64,000 nt of DNA. It comes from Planctomycetota bacterium. Its GTDB lineage: Bacteria > Planctomycetota > Phycisphaerae > Phycisphaerales > Phycisphaeraceae. Position numbers and translations under genes: made by a program. Of the stretch, positions 52,043 to 60,864 are shown in pieces (the first letter of the stretch is position 1; the number at the start of each line of letters is the position of its first letter). The notes beneath the pieces are model-generated. The model did no database searches and was not told the origin of the DNA. It worked only from the letters and a program-made list of their open reading frames with translations. The stretch is from positions 1 through 64,000 of the forward strand of contig JAJRRC010000039.1 in the NCBI GenBank assembly GCA_024279865.1. Reading direction: 5' to 3'.

Positions 52043-52086
52043 TTCAGCGAACATCTTTGTCCCAAAGGGCAAAGATGTTCGCTGAA
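52043..52086 (+). terminator. Long hairpin after rplT
   Basis: TTCAGCGAACATCTTTG and CAAAGATGTTCGCTGAA form a perfect 17-base-pair stem. No T-run follows, so it may stop transcription with help from Rho or protect the 3' end. The remaining 52090-52285 contains no gene. Confidence 0.6.
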
Positions 52087-52285
52087 AGTCTATCCCAAGC
52101 TCCTTGGGGGTAGAAGGGAATTTTACCTCTCTCTATTTACCCTGCTACCAAAAGCTACTGGCCTCGGCGACGCTTTTGGCATGAGATTGATCATTCTCTA
52201 AACAGCATGGCAAACACAAGTGGCCCGCTTCTGTCGTACGACCTCCCCTGTTTTTAAGTCTCCCGCTTGATCAACTGCTTATCGC

Positions 52286-52314
52286 GGGACATTTTCAGAC
52301 CCCAAGGGTATAAT
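52286..52314 (+). promoter_or_regulatory. Promoter of the amidohydrolase gene (leaderless)
   Basis: GGGACA (52286-52291), a 17-base spacer and a perfect TATAAT (52309-52314). The ATG at 52321 lies seven bases after the -10 box, where transcription should begin, and no ribosome binding site exists. Confidence 0.6.
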
Positions 52315-52320
52315 CGCCCC

Positions 52321-53229
52321 ATGATTGTTGATGTTCATACACACCTATGGGAACAGCCCGAGCAATGGGGCGAACAAACCGTCCAGCGCCTCGCGGCCAT
52401 GCGACAAGAGCAACCCATCACCGTCACAAGCTGGGCCTTTGACCAAGCCATGTCCCCCGTGGACGTAGCTATTATCCTCGGCTTTGAAAGCCAACACCTC
52501 GACACCGCCATCTCATCACAGCAAATAGCCGATTATGTCGCCCGGCGGCCCAATCAATACCTCGGCTTTGCCGGGATCGACCCACTTTTGCCAGGCTGGA
52601 ATGACCGCCTCACCGAAGCGATGGAACTGGGACTTGTCGGCGTGACATTAAGCCCCGCTGCCCAAGCCTGCCATCCGACCCATACCCAAGCCATGAAGCT
52701 TTACGAGCGATGTGAAAAGCAAGGCATCCCCCTATTGATCCATCCCGGCACACACATGTCGCATTCATCGATCATGGCCTTCAGCCAGCCATATCTCTTT
52801 GACGAAGTCGGCCGCAGCTTTCCTGAATTACGATTGGTCCTTGCTCAAGTCGGACATCCGTGGCTCGATGAAACCCTGGTCCTGCTGAGCAAACACCCAC
52901 ATTTTTACGCAGACCTTTCGGACATTTCCGCCAAGCCCTGGCCACTCTACAACCTTCTGGTCAAAGCCATGCAGTGGCAGGTCACCGACCATTTGCTGCT
53001 GGGTAGCGACTTCCCGTTCTGCACACCCCAACAAGCTATTTTCAATATTTACTCTGCCAACAACCATGTCAAAGGAACGTCTTTGCCGACGATCCCACGT
53101 CAAATTTTGAGCCGTATTATCGAACAAGACGCATTGGCGTGCTTGGGACTTTCACACAAAATAACGCAGCCCGTTGCGCAACTGACTGCCGACGATCATA
53201 CAGAGGACAACCATCAGGATGATGTATAA
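52321..53229 (+). CDS. Amidohydrolase-2 family metal-dependent hydrolase
   Basis: A 302-residue TIM-barrel protein: D-V-H-T-H-L-W (first two metal ligands), G-F-A-G-I-D-P, G-V-T-L-S-P-A, L-L-I-H-P-G, L-A-Q-V-G-H-P-W and G-S-D-F-P-F. This is the ACMSD/gamma-resorcylate decarboxylase class; the substrate is not deducible. It overlaps the following gene by 11 bases and lies in the same direction. Its promoter predicts a leaderless transcript. Confidence 0.82.
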   Translation: MIVDVHTHLWEQPEQWGEQTVQRLAAMRQEQPITVTSWAFDQAMSPVDVAIILGFESQHLDTAISSQQIADYVARRPNQYLGFAGIDPLLPGWNDRLTEAMELGLVGVTLSPAAQACHPTHTQAMKLYERCEKQGIPLLIHPGTHMSHSSIMAFSQPYLFDEVGRSFPELRLVLAQVGHPWLDETLVLLSKHPHFYADLSDISAKPWPLYNLLVKAMQWQVTDHLLLGSDFPFCTPQQAIFNIYSANNHVKGTSLPTIPRQILSRIIEQDALACLGLSHKITQPVAQLTADDHTEDNHQDDV

Positions 53230-53896
53230 ACCAACTCCGGACGCGACCTGTCCATCTCATGCCAAACGCAACTCTTTGGCCCTTGGCTCCTTTTTCTGTT
53301 TCATTCTGTTTATCGGGTTTGTCCCTGGTTGTGGCACGATTGATACGATCAAACAGATCAGCGGAAAACAACTCAGCGAACTTGCTGTACGCAGTTTAGA
53401 CCATGAAGACACCGTCCTTCAAGGCAACTTCCAAACCCGTCTGTATCATTATCATGATGACAACCGCCTCACCATCTTGCTCATTGAGGGTGAAGTGGAA
53501 AACCCCAGCCAAGTTCTTATTATCCGAATGCTCTGGCGACCTCGCGGTTCCAAAACCCCCGTCAGCGCCAATGCCACCAACGCCACCTTTCGCCACCTTG
53601 TTTTTGCAGGCAACAACAGCGTGGGGATCTACGGCGGCGGAGGTTATTTCTATCCCAAAGGCAAGCTAGGCAAAGCTAAAATCAAAGGCGCCATCTGGGA
53701 TGGCACCCTGGCGTTGCAGCACAAAGCCCCCAACTTTGTCGACCGCCTGGGACGAGCTAAAATCGAAGGAAAATTTAAACTTCAACGCGACGATGCAGCC
53801 GTCAACGCCCTGTTGAAGAAAATCAATATCCTCGTACGCCAAAAACTGGGATATCCCGTTCTTGTCAAAATCTCTAAACCCATCACAGAAGGGTAA
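53219..53896 (+). CDS. Lipoprotein of unknown function
   Basis: A 225-residue exported protein with hydrophobic helix LALGSFFCFILFIGFVPGCG; the Cys in V-P-G-C may be lipidated. The body is beta-rich (L-T-I-L-L-I-E-G-E-V-E-N, G-N-N-S-V-G-I-Y-G-G-G-G-Y-F). I recognise no family. It overlaps the amidohydrolase gene and is six bases before the next gene, so all three are probably transcribed together. Confidence 0.65.
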   Translation: MMYKPTPDATCPSHAKRNSLALGSFFCFILFIGFVPGCGTIDTIKQISGKQLSELAVRSLDHEDTVLQGNFQTRLYHYHDDNRLTILLIEGEVENPSQVLIIRMLWRPRGSKTPVSANATNATFRHLVFAGNNSVGIYGGGGYFYPKGKLGKAKIKGAIWDGTLALQHKAPNFVDRLGRAKIEGKFKLQRDDAAVNALLKKINILVRQKLGYPVLVKISKPITEG

Positions 53897-53902
53897 AATC
53901 CA

Positions 53903-55621
53903 TTGATCATTGCCAATCGTCGTCACTGGATCATCTCACTGGTACTACTGGCAATGACCATGCCCTGCCTGGCCCAATCCCCCCCCCCGGAAGTTACAAA
54001 AGGAATACCAACCGAAGCGACGACGGCAGCCGAAGTTTTGTCTGAACACGAAACCTCGCCCACCCTTGAAGAATCACTGAGCAAAATTTTTGGCAAAGTC
54101 AACAGCGTACTAGTGAGCACCCTCTTTGGAGATATCTCCTTTGGCGCGTTTCAAAAACCACAACTTGATGACAAAAATAAACCCATCCTTGATGACGACG
54201 GCAAGCCAAAAGTAGAGGGGCCAACCGTCCCCTTCGTGGTGGCGTTGCTTGCCTTTGGCGCAACCTTCTACACCCTCTTCTACGGCTGGATTAACGTTCG
54301 AGGCTTCCGCCATGCGATCAATGTCGTGCGAGGCAAATTTGATAAACCACACGATGAAGGGGAAATCACCCACTTTCGAGCCTTAACCAGCGCACTCTCG
54401 GCGACCGTCGGATTGGGCAACATCGCAGGTGTCGCCATTGCGGTGAAAACCGGCGGGCCCGGTGCGATCTTCTGGATGCTCCTGCTGGCTGTCTTCGGCA
54501 TGACCGCCAAGTTCCACGAATGTACCCTCGCCCAAATGTTCCGACGACAAAACCCAGACGGAACCATCAGTGGCGGACCGATGTTCTACCTCCACGCGGG
54601 CTTGAAAAAAGTACACGGCGGCCTTGGACCTATCGGCAAATTACTCGCCATCCTCTTTGCCTTTATGTGCATGGGCGGCGCACTCGGCGGCGGCAATATG
54701 TTTCAAGCCAACCAATCATGGGAAGCCTTTCGAACCGCTTTTGAAATTCCCGCAGACAATCTCTGGGCCGCCCGAGGCTACGGCATCGTCATGGCGGGAC
54801 TCGTCGGCGCGGTCATCCTCGGCGGTATCCAACGCATCGGTAGCGCCACCTCACGAATCGTCCCGGCCATGTGTGGCCTTTACGTCATCGCGTCACTCAT
54901 CATCATCTTGACCAACTTCAACCAAATCCCCGCAGCATTGATGACCATCATCACCAGTGCCATTCACCCAGAAGCAGCCTTCGGTGGATTCATCGGCGTC
55001 ATGATCACCGGCTTCAAACGAGCAGCCTTCTCCAATGAAGCTGGACTCGGCAGTGCAGCGATTGCTCATGCAGCAGCCAAAACAGATGAACCCGTGCGAG
55101 AAGGCATTGTCGCCATGCTTGGCCCGTTCATTGATACGATTGTGATTTGCCTCATGACCGCGCTGGTCGTCATCATCACCAGCGCCCACACCGAAGCACC
55201 CGAAGGTGCCAACGGTGCAGCCATCACCATGTACGCATTCCACGCACTCCCCTCGGTGCTAGGCCATGTATTCCCGTTTATCCTTTCCATCTGCATTGTG
55301 CTCTTCGCTTACTCAACAATGATCTCTTGGTGCTACTACGGCGAACGAGCTTGGATCAGCCTCTTTGGCCAACGCACCTTGCTGATCTTCCGTCTTGTTT
55401 TTGTGGTCTTCGTTTTCTTGGGATCGATCATGGTCCTCGATGATGTCTTGCTCTTTTCAGACCTCATGATTCTCTGCATGGCGTTCCCCAATATCCTCGG
55501 AGGCATCTTCCTTGCCCCCATGGTCAAACGCGAACTCAACAACTATTGGCAACGCTACACCCGAGGCCAAATGGTCCCCACAGCCCAAAAAACCAAGTCC
55601 GATGATCAGTATGAAATTTAA
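53903..55621 (+). CDS. AGCS-family sodium:alanine/glycine symporter
   Basis: A 572-residue transporter. A signal-like first helix (1-23) and a ~90-residue extracytoplasmic stretch precede the AGCS core of ~11 helices: F-R-A-L-T-S-A-L-S-A-T-V-G-L-G-N-I-A-G-V-A, F-W-M, N-E-A-G-L-G-S-A-A-I-A-H-A-A-A, and G-P-F-I-D-T. Start at TTG 53903. The N-terminal stretch contains a copy of the poly-C motif (53979-53995) that encodes S-P-P-P-E-V just after the signal cleavage region. Confidence 0.9.
   Translation: MIIANRRHWIISLVLLAMTMPCLAQSPPPEVTKGIPTEATTAAEVLSEHETSPTLEESLSKIFGKVNSVLVSTLFGDISFGAFQKPQLDDKNKPILDDDGKPKVEGPTVPFVVALLAFGATFYTLFYGWINVRGFRHAINVVRGKFDKPHDEGEITHFRALTSALSATVGLGNIAGVAIAVKTGGPGAIFWMLLLAVFGMTAKFHECTLAQMFRRQNPDGTISGGPMFYLHAGLKKVHGGLGPIGKLLAILFAFMCMGGALGGGNMFQANQSWEAFRTAFEIPADNLWAARGYGIVMAGLVGAVILGGIQRIGSATSRIVPAMCGLYVIASLIIILTNFNQIPAALMTIITSAIHPEAAFGGFIGVMITGFKRAAFSNEAGLGSAAIAHAAAKTDEPVREGIVAMLGPFIDTIVICLMTALVVIITSAHTEAPEGANGAAITMYAFHALPSVLGHVFPFILSICIVLFAYSTMISWCYYGERAWISLFGQRTLLIFRLVFVVFVFLGSIMVLDDVLLFSDLMILCMAFPNILGGIFLAPMVKRELNNYWQRYTRGQMVPTAQKTKSDDQYEI
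53979..53995. repeat. Poly-C motif inside the AGCS gene
   Basis: Ten C followed by GGAAGTT, in the coding region right after the signal peptide. It is in frame and adds Pro codons. Confidence 0.65.
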
Positions 55622-55628
55622 GACACAT

Positions 55629-55707
55629 TCCTTTTGTTATTCGTGGAGACTGAATTGACCAAACTTGATAAAACTCTCAACGCGCCACAAAAATGCACCA
55701 TACGTAT
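55629..55707 (+). repeat. ~100-bp dispersed repeat, copy C (5' shortened)
   Basis: CCTTTTGTTATTCGTGGAG, ACTTGATAAAACTCTCAACG and the TACGTAT end match the other copies, while the first ~25 bases are missing. It begins eight bases after the symporter stop. Confidence 0.75.
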
Positions 55708-55750
55708 TCGCCCTGTTTTTAACTTGTACACACAAAAGAAAAAGTAACGC

Positions 55751-56953
55751 ATGACCACACCAATCAAAAAAGTCGTAATTCTAGGGTTTGGAAACCGAGG
55801 CCAGTGTTATGCCAAAGGTTTTCGTAGTTCTCTAGGCAGCCTCATCGAAGTAATCGCGGTGGTAGACCCGCAGATCCCGCAAACGACAAAAACGCTCAGT
55901 CAAATGGGCATTTCTGCCAAAGTTTACGCCACCCCAGAAGCGTTCATCGCAGCCAACCCAGAAATTGATGGCATCATCATCACCACGCCTGACAACTGCC
56001 ATCTTGAATCCTTCAAGGCAATTGCTCATCTGAACAAACCAATTCTGATTGAAAAGCCGTTAGAAGGAGATAAAGAGAACTTCCATGAATTGGCCCCTCT
56101 ACTCCTAGCCTATGAAGCTCCCATTCTCGTAGGCCATTGCATGCGTCATGCTCCGATTCTCAAAAAAGCCAAGGAGCTGCTTGAACACAACGAGATCGGC
56201 AAAATAACGTCCATGCGTTTTGTACAGAACTGTCATTACGGGGACGTTTTCTTCCGAGGCTGGCATCGACGCAGTGAAGCGATCACCTCTCTTTATTTAG
56301 AAAAAGCATCGCATGACTTTGACATCATGCACATGCTCAACGGCGACAACTATGCCAAATCAATCTTTGCTTTTTCACAACGCTATAAATTCGGCGGAGA
56401 CAAACCCAACGACCTTTCTTGCCATGAATGTCCAGAGCAAGTGAGCTGTCCTGAAAGCGTTTTAAATCAACAAGCCACCATCCAAGGGAGCAACGTCATT
56501 GAAGAAAGCGCCGGCCGTCACAAATGCGTCTGGGCTCAAGAGGCAGACATCGGCGATGATGAAATGTGCATGATCGAATTTTCCAACGGCGTGCAAGGTT
56601 CCTATATCCAAACCTTCTACACCCCCCAAAACTATAAAGGACGCGTCTACACCGTCGTCGGGACCGAAGGCCTCATGGAAATTGACATCGGCCATCACCA
56701 TGGAACCATTGCCGTGCATCAACGCTATGGAACCAAAGGCGATAGCGTACAGCACCACTTTGATTACCTCGGCCGCACCCATTACAACGGCGACACCTAT
56801 CTTGTTCGTAATTTCCTAGGCATCATGCAGGGAACCGAAGAACCATTCACCACGGCAGAGGCTGCCATTGCAGCAGAAAACACCGGCCTCGCGGCAGTCA
56901 AAAGTGTGCAAAGCCACCAGCTTCAAAGCGTAGCGACCCTTACATCTGCTTAG
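55751..56953 (+). CDS. Gfo/Idh/MocA-family oxidoreductase
   Basis: A 400-residue NAD(P)-dependent sugar oxidoreductase: V-I-L-G-F-G-N-R-G (Rossmann), T-T-P-D-N, I-E-K-P-L-E and the C-terminal beta-sheet domain with F-Y-T-P-Q-N-Y-K-G-R. A C-H-E-C-P-x4-C-P-E-S segment (about residues 219-229) is a four-element cysteine cluster that may bind a metal. Its role in sugar metabolism is a guess. There is no ribosome binding site beyond AAAGAAAAAG. Confidence 0.85.
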   Translation: MTTPIKKVVILGFGNRGQCYAKGFRSSLGSLIEVIAVVDPQIPQTTKTLSQMGISAKVYATPEAFIAANPEIDGIIITTPDNCHLESFKAIAHLNKPILIEKPLEGDKENFHELAPLLLAYEAPILVGHCMRHAPILKKAKELLEHNEIGKITSMRFVQNCHYGDVFFRGWHRRSEAITSLYLEKASHDFDIMHMLNGDNYAKSIFAFSQRYKFGGDKPNDLSCHECPEQVSCPESVLNQQATIQGSNVIEESAGRHKCVWAQEADIGDDEMCMIEFSNGVQGSYIQTFYTPQNYKGRVYTVVGTEGLMEIDIGHHHGTIAVHQRYGTKGDSVQHHFDYLGRTHYNGDTYLVRNFLGIMQGTEEPFTTAEAAIAAENTGLAAVKSVQSHQLQSVATLTSA

Positions 56954-57034
56954 AACAAATGGGATGGGAGGCGATGCTGGGGAAATGCTCGTGAAAAATC
57001 CCCGTGGGGGAAAACAAGTATGCTGGGGTTAAAC

Positions 57035-57053
57035 GTGCATCACACGCTCTAGA
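57035..57053. repeat. 19-base repeat GTGCATCACACGCTCTAGA, copy 2
   Basis: Identical to 22055-22073. It covers the last codon and stop of the E2-like gene. Confidence 0.55.
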
Positions 57054-57678
57054 CCAACTCGCCCACCACAGCCACGTTGCGGCTATCAATCGGCAAACGC
57101 TTGATATTTAAATCCGACCACATCGCGGCTTGGGCATTTAAAGGACTCTTAATGTTGTAAGCCTGGTAAGCAATCATCTCGCCGATGCGAATAATCAACA
57201 AAGACAAATCTTCGCCAGCGGTCCAATGATCGCCAATGCAAATGGCACTCTCATCGATGTTCGGATGGAAAATCGGCGTGAGCATCCGACACTGTGGCGG
57301 CAAACGGGGATAGTCCTTGACCATCTTGATCTCAACTTCGTGCAACGCGCATTGCACGGGTTCATTGTCCCGATTCAAACGCAAGCCTCGAACTTGATAC
57401 TGAACGCGATACACCTCGGCAGGATCGCCGGTGTGAGCCACCACGCGAATCAACGGCGTATTCACAAACGCATCCATCACGGCTTGCTGGTCGGCAATCA
57501 ACCGGCGTGTCCGCATGGGAACCGACAGTAAATCCGATTGGCCAGATGACACCTCAACAGAGGTCGGCATCGGGGCCATGATCGCCCCCCCACACGTCTT
57601 GCATTTCCCGTTACGCCCAGCATAACTGTCAGGCACAGAAAACGGCGTTCCACAATGATCACAAGAAAACTGAATCAT
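57049..57678 (-). CDS. E2-like ubiquitin-conjugating protein with N-terminal zinc ribbon
   Basis: A 209-residue protein. Residues 1-32 form a zinc ribbon (Cys6, Cys9, Cys26, Cys29). Residues ~55-195 follow the UBC fold: helix RRLIADQQAVMDAF, beta meander, the Y-P-R-L-P-P turn, the HPN motif (F-H-P-N-I, 138-140), and a cysteine eight residues after it (Cys147 in A-I-C-I-G-D-H-W-T), the place of the E2 nucleophile; then P-L-N-A-Q-A-A. The spacing and the tryptophan after the cysteine are those of eukaryotic E2s. The start overlaps the stop of the FHA/RING gene as ATGA. It is the last gene of the ubiquitin-like operon and should accept the modifier from the E1. Confidence 0.88.
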   Translation of the reverse strand: MIQFSCDHCGTPFSVPDSYAGRNGKCKTCGGAIMAPMPTSVEVSSGQSDLLSVPMRTRRLIADQQAVMDAFVNTPLIRVVAHTGDPAEVYRVQYQVRGLRLNRDNEPVQCALHEVEIKMVKDYPRLPPQCRMLTPIFHPNIDESAICIGDHWTAGEDLSLLIIRIGEMIAYQAYNIKSPLNAQAAMWSDLNIKRLPIDSRNVAVVGELV

Positions 57679-58910
57679 TCGAATCTACCTCCAAAACTGA
57701 TCCAGCCAAGCTGCGATAAATACTGGAATCCAAACCATCCCCCCACCGTCCCGACCAAACAAAGAACCATGCCAAGAACCATCGCAACGCGAGAAAATTG
57801 TGACCTGCGTTGTAACGCCATCCCAAACATCATCACCACAAACAACAGTGCATTGGGAATACCCGCGGTAAACGGACCCACCAACAGACCAAACGAGGCT
57901 GCGGCGACAAACATCCAATCCCAAGGCACACGGGCACTGCGTGAATCAATTTTTTGACGCGGCTGACGACGACGCACCACGGCTGGCTCGACCACCGACT
58001 CTTTGGGAACCAAGCATCCCACATCCTGACAGCCATAGGTCGAACAGCCTTCCATTTCGTACCAACAATCTTCGTGATACACCCCGTCGCAACTGGAACA
58101 AGTCTTCTTGGCCATGTTCGACAACACAGGCGTTTGGCACACGCTGCACTCACCGATCTGTGTGGGTAACTGAGGCGTGACCACAGCCACGTCATCACCA
58201 TCGTCACACCATTCGATCAGATCGCTGGCATGATTGGATTTTTCAGGGGCAAGTTCAGGCTGAGGTGGCACTTCAAGCGTAGCGGTTTGCGTTTGAATCT
58301 GAGTCTGCATTTGCACATCTGAATCGTCCAAAGTTTCAGCGGGCATGGAAATACCGACGGCAGTTTTTTCTGAATCATGAAGCGGCCCAGATAACTGCGA
58401 ATGCTCTAACGTGGGCGCGGGCGCTTCAGCTCGTTCGCAAGCCTCAGCAATCACTGCTGAACGGGCAGGAATAATCAACCTTGTCTGACAGGACAAACAT
58501 CGCCCGGCCGAGCCGATCCGCAACGGCTTGGATCGCAGCACTGATTTACATTTCGGACAGCGAAAAACCACGTCCCGCGTCGCAGGATCGCGGGGGACAA
58601 TACGCTCAATGCCATGAGGCAATTCATCGAGCTGTCGAAAGCTCAGCGTCGCGCGGCCGATGTGAATCAAATCGCCTGGAAGCAATTCATGACGATCCAT
58701 GATCGCCTCCTGATTCACAAACGTGCCATTACGACTACCGAGGTCTTCAATCCACCAACGACCATCCTGCTCAACGACCAGTGAATGGATGCGTGAAACA
58801 CCCTGGATTTTCAGATCAATATCCAAACCTGTGACACGTCCGATGACGGCCAACTCGTTGAGGACCAGTCCGCGACTGTCTTTTCCGTTTTCAATTACAA
58901 GGACAGGCAT
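57675..58910 (-). CDS. FHA / RING-like zinc finger membrane protein (candidate E3)
   Basis: A 411-residue protein. Residues 1-95 are an FHA domain (V-I-G-R, S-R-I-H-S, S-R-N-G-T-F-V-N) that would bind phosphothreonine. A zinc ribbon follows (Cys118, Cys121, Cys138, Cys141), then a ~100-residue low-complexity linker, then a cross-brace pattern C-x2-C (255, 258), C-x2-C (271, 274), H-x2-C (279, 282), C-x4-C (289, 294), as in RING fingers. Two to three transmembrane helices (~330-398) end the protein. The RING pattern in an operon with E1 and E2 makes it the likely ligase, fixed to the membrane. Confidence 0.82.
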   Translation of the reverse strand: MPVLVIENGKDSRGLVLNELAVIGRVTGLDIDLKIQGVSRIHSLVVEQDGRWWIEDLGSRNGTFVNQEAIMDRHELLPGDLIHIGRATLSFRQLDELPHGIERIVPRDPATRDVVFRCPKCKSVLRSKPLRIGSAGRCLSCQTRLIIPARSAVIAEACERAEAPAPTLEHSQLSGPLHDSEKTAVGISMPAETLDDSDVQMQTQIQTQTATLEVPPQPELAPEKSNHASDLIEWCDDGDDVAVVTPQLPTQIGECSVCQTPVLSNMAKKTCSSCDGVYHEDCWYEMEGCSTYGCQDVGCLVPKESVVEPAVVRRRQPRQKIDSRSARVPWDWMFVAAASFGLLVGPFTAGIPNALLFVVMMFGMALQRRSQFSRVAMVLGMVLCLVGTVGGWFGFQYLSQLGWISFGGRFE

Positions 58911-58936
58911 GCTGTCACCTCTCGATTCATTTAAAG

Positions 58937-60202
58937 TCAGCTTAACGCAACGGATTGCTTACGTTCTTGGAATTCAAAGATAGACGCTCCGATTTGGATC
59001 TCATCGCCACCATGCAAACGCACACGTTCGACGGGTTCGCCGTTGACATAGGTTTGTGGCGTTTCGTTGAGATCTTCAATTTCGTATCTGCCGTTCACCA
59101 CATGGATGGCTGCATGGTGATCGCTGACCTGGGGATCTTTAAAGAGATAAATTTCACAAACAGGCGAACTCCCCAAGAAGGTGGGATTGCGATACACGAT
59201 GAATTGCTTGCCGGTGATAACACCGCCGGTGACCTTGAGCCAACCGGACTTGGCTGCGGATTCGAGCAAGCCTGTGGTCAGACCTGCAAGACAGCCAATG
59301 GCAACAAACGCCAACAAACGGCTCATGGCAGCACTTTGCAGCCAGAGGTCCACCGGGTCAAACAACAGCCCGCCGAGGAACCCACCAATGGCTCCACCAA
59401 GGATGCCAAGGATTAATTTCTTACGGCTCTTCATGACCACCCCCGACGCCACCGTCAGGAACATGCCAAACACCGACCAGACGACGGCCCGAGCGACCAT
59501 CTGTCGCATGAGACTGGCTTCGAGCAAACCGCCGCCGAGCAGATGATAAATTCGATTGATGAACAGCCCCACAATCGCAGCCCCCAACAGGGCGATGCCG
59601 ATGGCAACTGCGCCATTGGTCACCACACCTCGCCGATTGCGTGACATCAGTGGATCAGCCACTGCCAAGCAGACGGCAAACATCACGCCGATGATGGCGT
59701 ACCAGAGAAAACGATGCACAAAGTTTACGATTAAATCCTGTCCAACCCGTTGGTTTACCGCGTCTTGCTGTTGGTCCATGCTCAGCGTCAGATCACCTAG
59801 GATCTGGGCATAAGGGTTGTCTGCATAGTCTGCATAGAGCGTCGCCAACTTGGCTTCTGCTTCAAATTCCAACAAGTTGCCGTTGTCCAAACTTTGGAGA
59901 ATGTACAAGCGTTGTTGTTCAAGTTCTTGCATCTGCATGTAGCGATTGGGAATGATCTGGGTAAAGGCTTCACTGATCCCCCACGCGGCCAATCCGCCGA
60001 GCAGGCCGAACAAGGCCATGTAGACAATCGCGTTGTAGAAAAACTTGCTTTTACCGGGCTTGACCACCGGCGGACCGTCGACACCATGTTGATTGACATA
60101 ATGGGCGTGCGCTTTTTCAAGTGCTGCGGAGTGTTCGAGTTTTTTCTCCACCGCAGGACTGTGCAAGTCCTCAATTGTAATTGTAATTTTTTCTTCGGCC
60201 AT
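58937..60202 (-). CDS. Multi-pass membrane protein with C-terminal FHA domain
   Basis: A 421-residue protein with a cytoplasmic N-terminal tail (1-52), about seven transmembrane helices between ~53 and ~320, many Gly-rich (L-G-G-A-I-G-G-F-L-G-G-L-L), and a C-terminal FHA domain (R-N-P-T-F-L-G-S, D-P-Q-V-S-D-H-H-A-A-I, T-Y-V-N-G). The segment between helices 1 and 2 is a ~90-residue helical domain. It may recruit phosphorylated proteins to the conjugation machinery. GGAG precedes the ATG. Its place between JAMM and RING genes ties it to the system. Confidence 0.8.
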   Translation of the reverse strand: MAEEKITITIEDLHSPAVEKKLEHSAALEKAHAHYVNQHGVDGPPVVKPGKSKFFYNAIVYMALFGLLGGLAAWGISEAFTQIIPNRYMQMQELEQQRLYILQSLDNGNLLEFEAEAKLATLYADYADNPYAQILGDLTLSMDQQQDAVNQRVGQDLIVNFVHRFLWYAIIGVMFAVCLAVADPLMSRNRRGVVTNGAVAIGIALLGAAIVGLFINRIYHLLGGGLLEASLMRQMVARAVVWSVFGMFLTVASGVVMKSRKKLILGILGGAIGGFLGGLLFDPVDLWLQSAAMSRLLAFVAIGCLAGLTTGLLESAAKSGWLKVTGGVITGKQFIVYRNPTFLGSSPVCEIYLFKDPQVSDHHAAIHVVNGRYEIEDLNETPQTYVNGEPVERVRLHGGDEIQIGASIFEFQERKQSVALS

Positions 60203-60285
60203 CGGCCATACTCCGGTTCATCCCTCTCGGGCATTCAAAAAAAACTCAGATTCTTTTCTTTCCACATATCTTCAACGAACAATCC

Positions 60286-60864
60286 TTAGCCGTCATACAT
60301 CACCATGGGCCACACCACGAGCCAGCCCACCGCCACGACAAAAATAGCAACCATCACCGCGAGTAAGACACTCAAACGGTTTTGCCACTGACGTAATTTT
60401 TCAATTTTTTGAAGCTTCATATCCTTGCGTTGCTCACGCGTATCATCTTCGACTGCATAGTCCGTCTGACAGACGGCCCCTTGATCCCAGCCAAACAGGC
60501 CCCGTTCCTCACGAACAGGGTCATAGACATAGGCGATTTGCCAAGGCAAATTAAAAAACTGTTCGTGAATGAACATATCCATTTCAGACAGAAAAATGCC
60601 AAACCCTGGATGGGTGTGATACCAGCCGACAATTTTCTGGTCGGGATATTGTTCATCCATGGTCTGCTGAATATGGGTCCAGGTATCGGCGGTAAACGTG
60701 ACCGCGCCTGCCTGATGCGTGGCGTGACGACCTTCGATCACTGCCTGGGCACAGGTCACGTCATTGCGAACTTGTCCCACGAACACGCCACAAACTTCGA
60801 CGTGCGAATTATCGCGGCCGAAGGATTCAATCGCATCAAGCACAGATTGACGAATTACGACCAT
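60286..60864 (-). CDS. JAMM/MPN+ metalloprotease with C-terminal membrane anchor (candidate deconjugase)
   Basis: A 192-residue protein. The JAMM zinc site is complete: Glu23 (V-E-V-C-G-V-F-V-G), His83 and His85 with Ser93 and Asp96 (H-T-H-P-G-F-G-I-F-L-S-E-M-D). After a basic, coiled linker (145-163) a single hydrophobic helix (~164-186) ends in W-P-M-V-M-Y-D-G, so it is a tail-anchored protein with its protease in the cytosol. Its first ten bases overlap the E1 gene. It should cut isopeptide bonds or mature the modifier. Confidence 0.9.
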   Translation of the reverse strand: MVVIRQSVLDAIESFGRDNSHVEVCGVFVGQVRNDVTCAQAVIEGRHATHQAGAVTFTADTWTHIQQTMDEQYPDQKIVGWYHTHPGFGIFLSEMDMFIHEQFFNLPWQIAYVYDPVREERGLFGWDQGAVCQTDYAVEDDTREQRKDMKLQKIEKLRQWQNRLSVLLAVMVAIFVVAVGWLVVWPMVMYDG

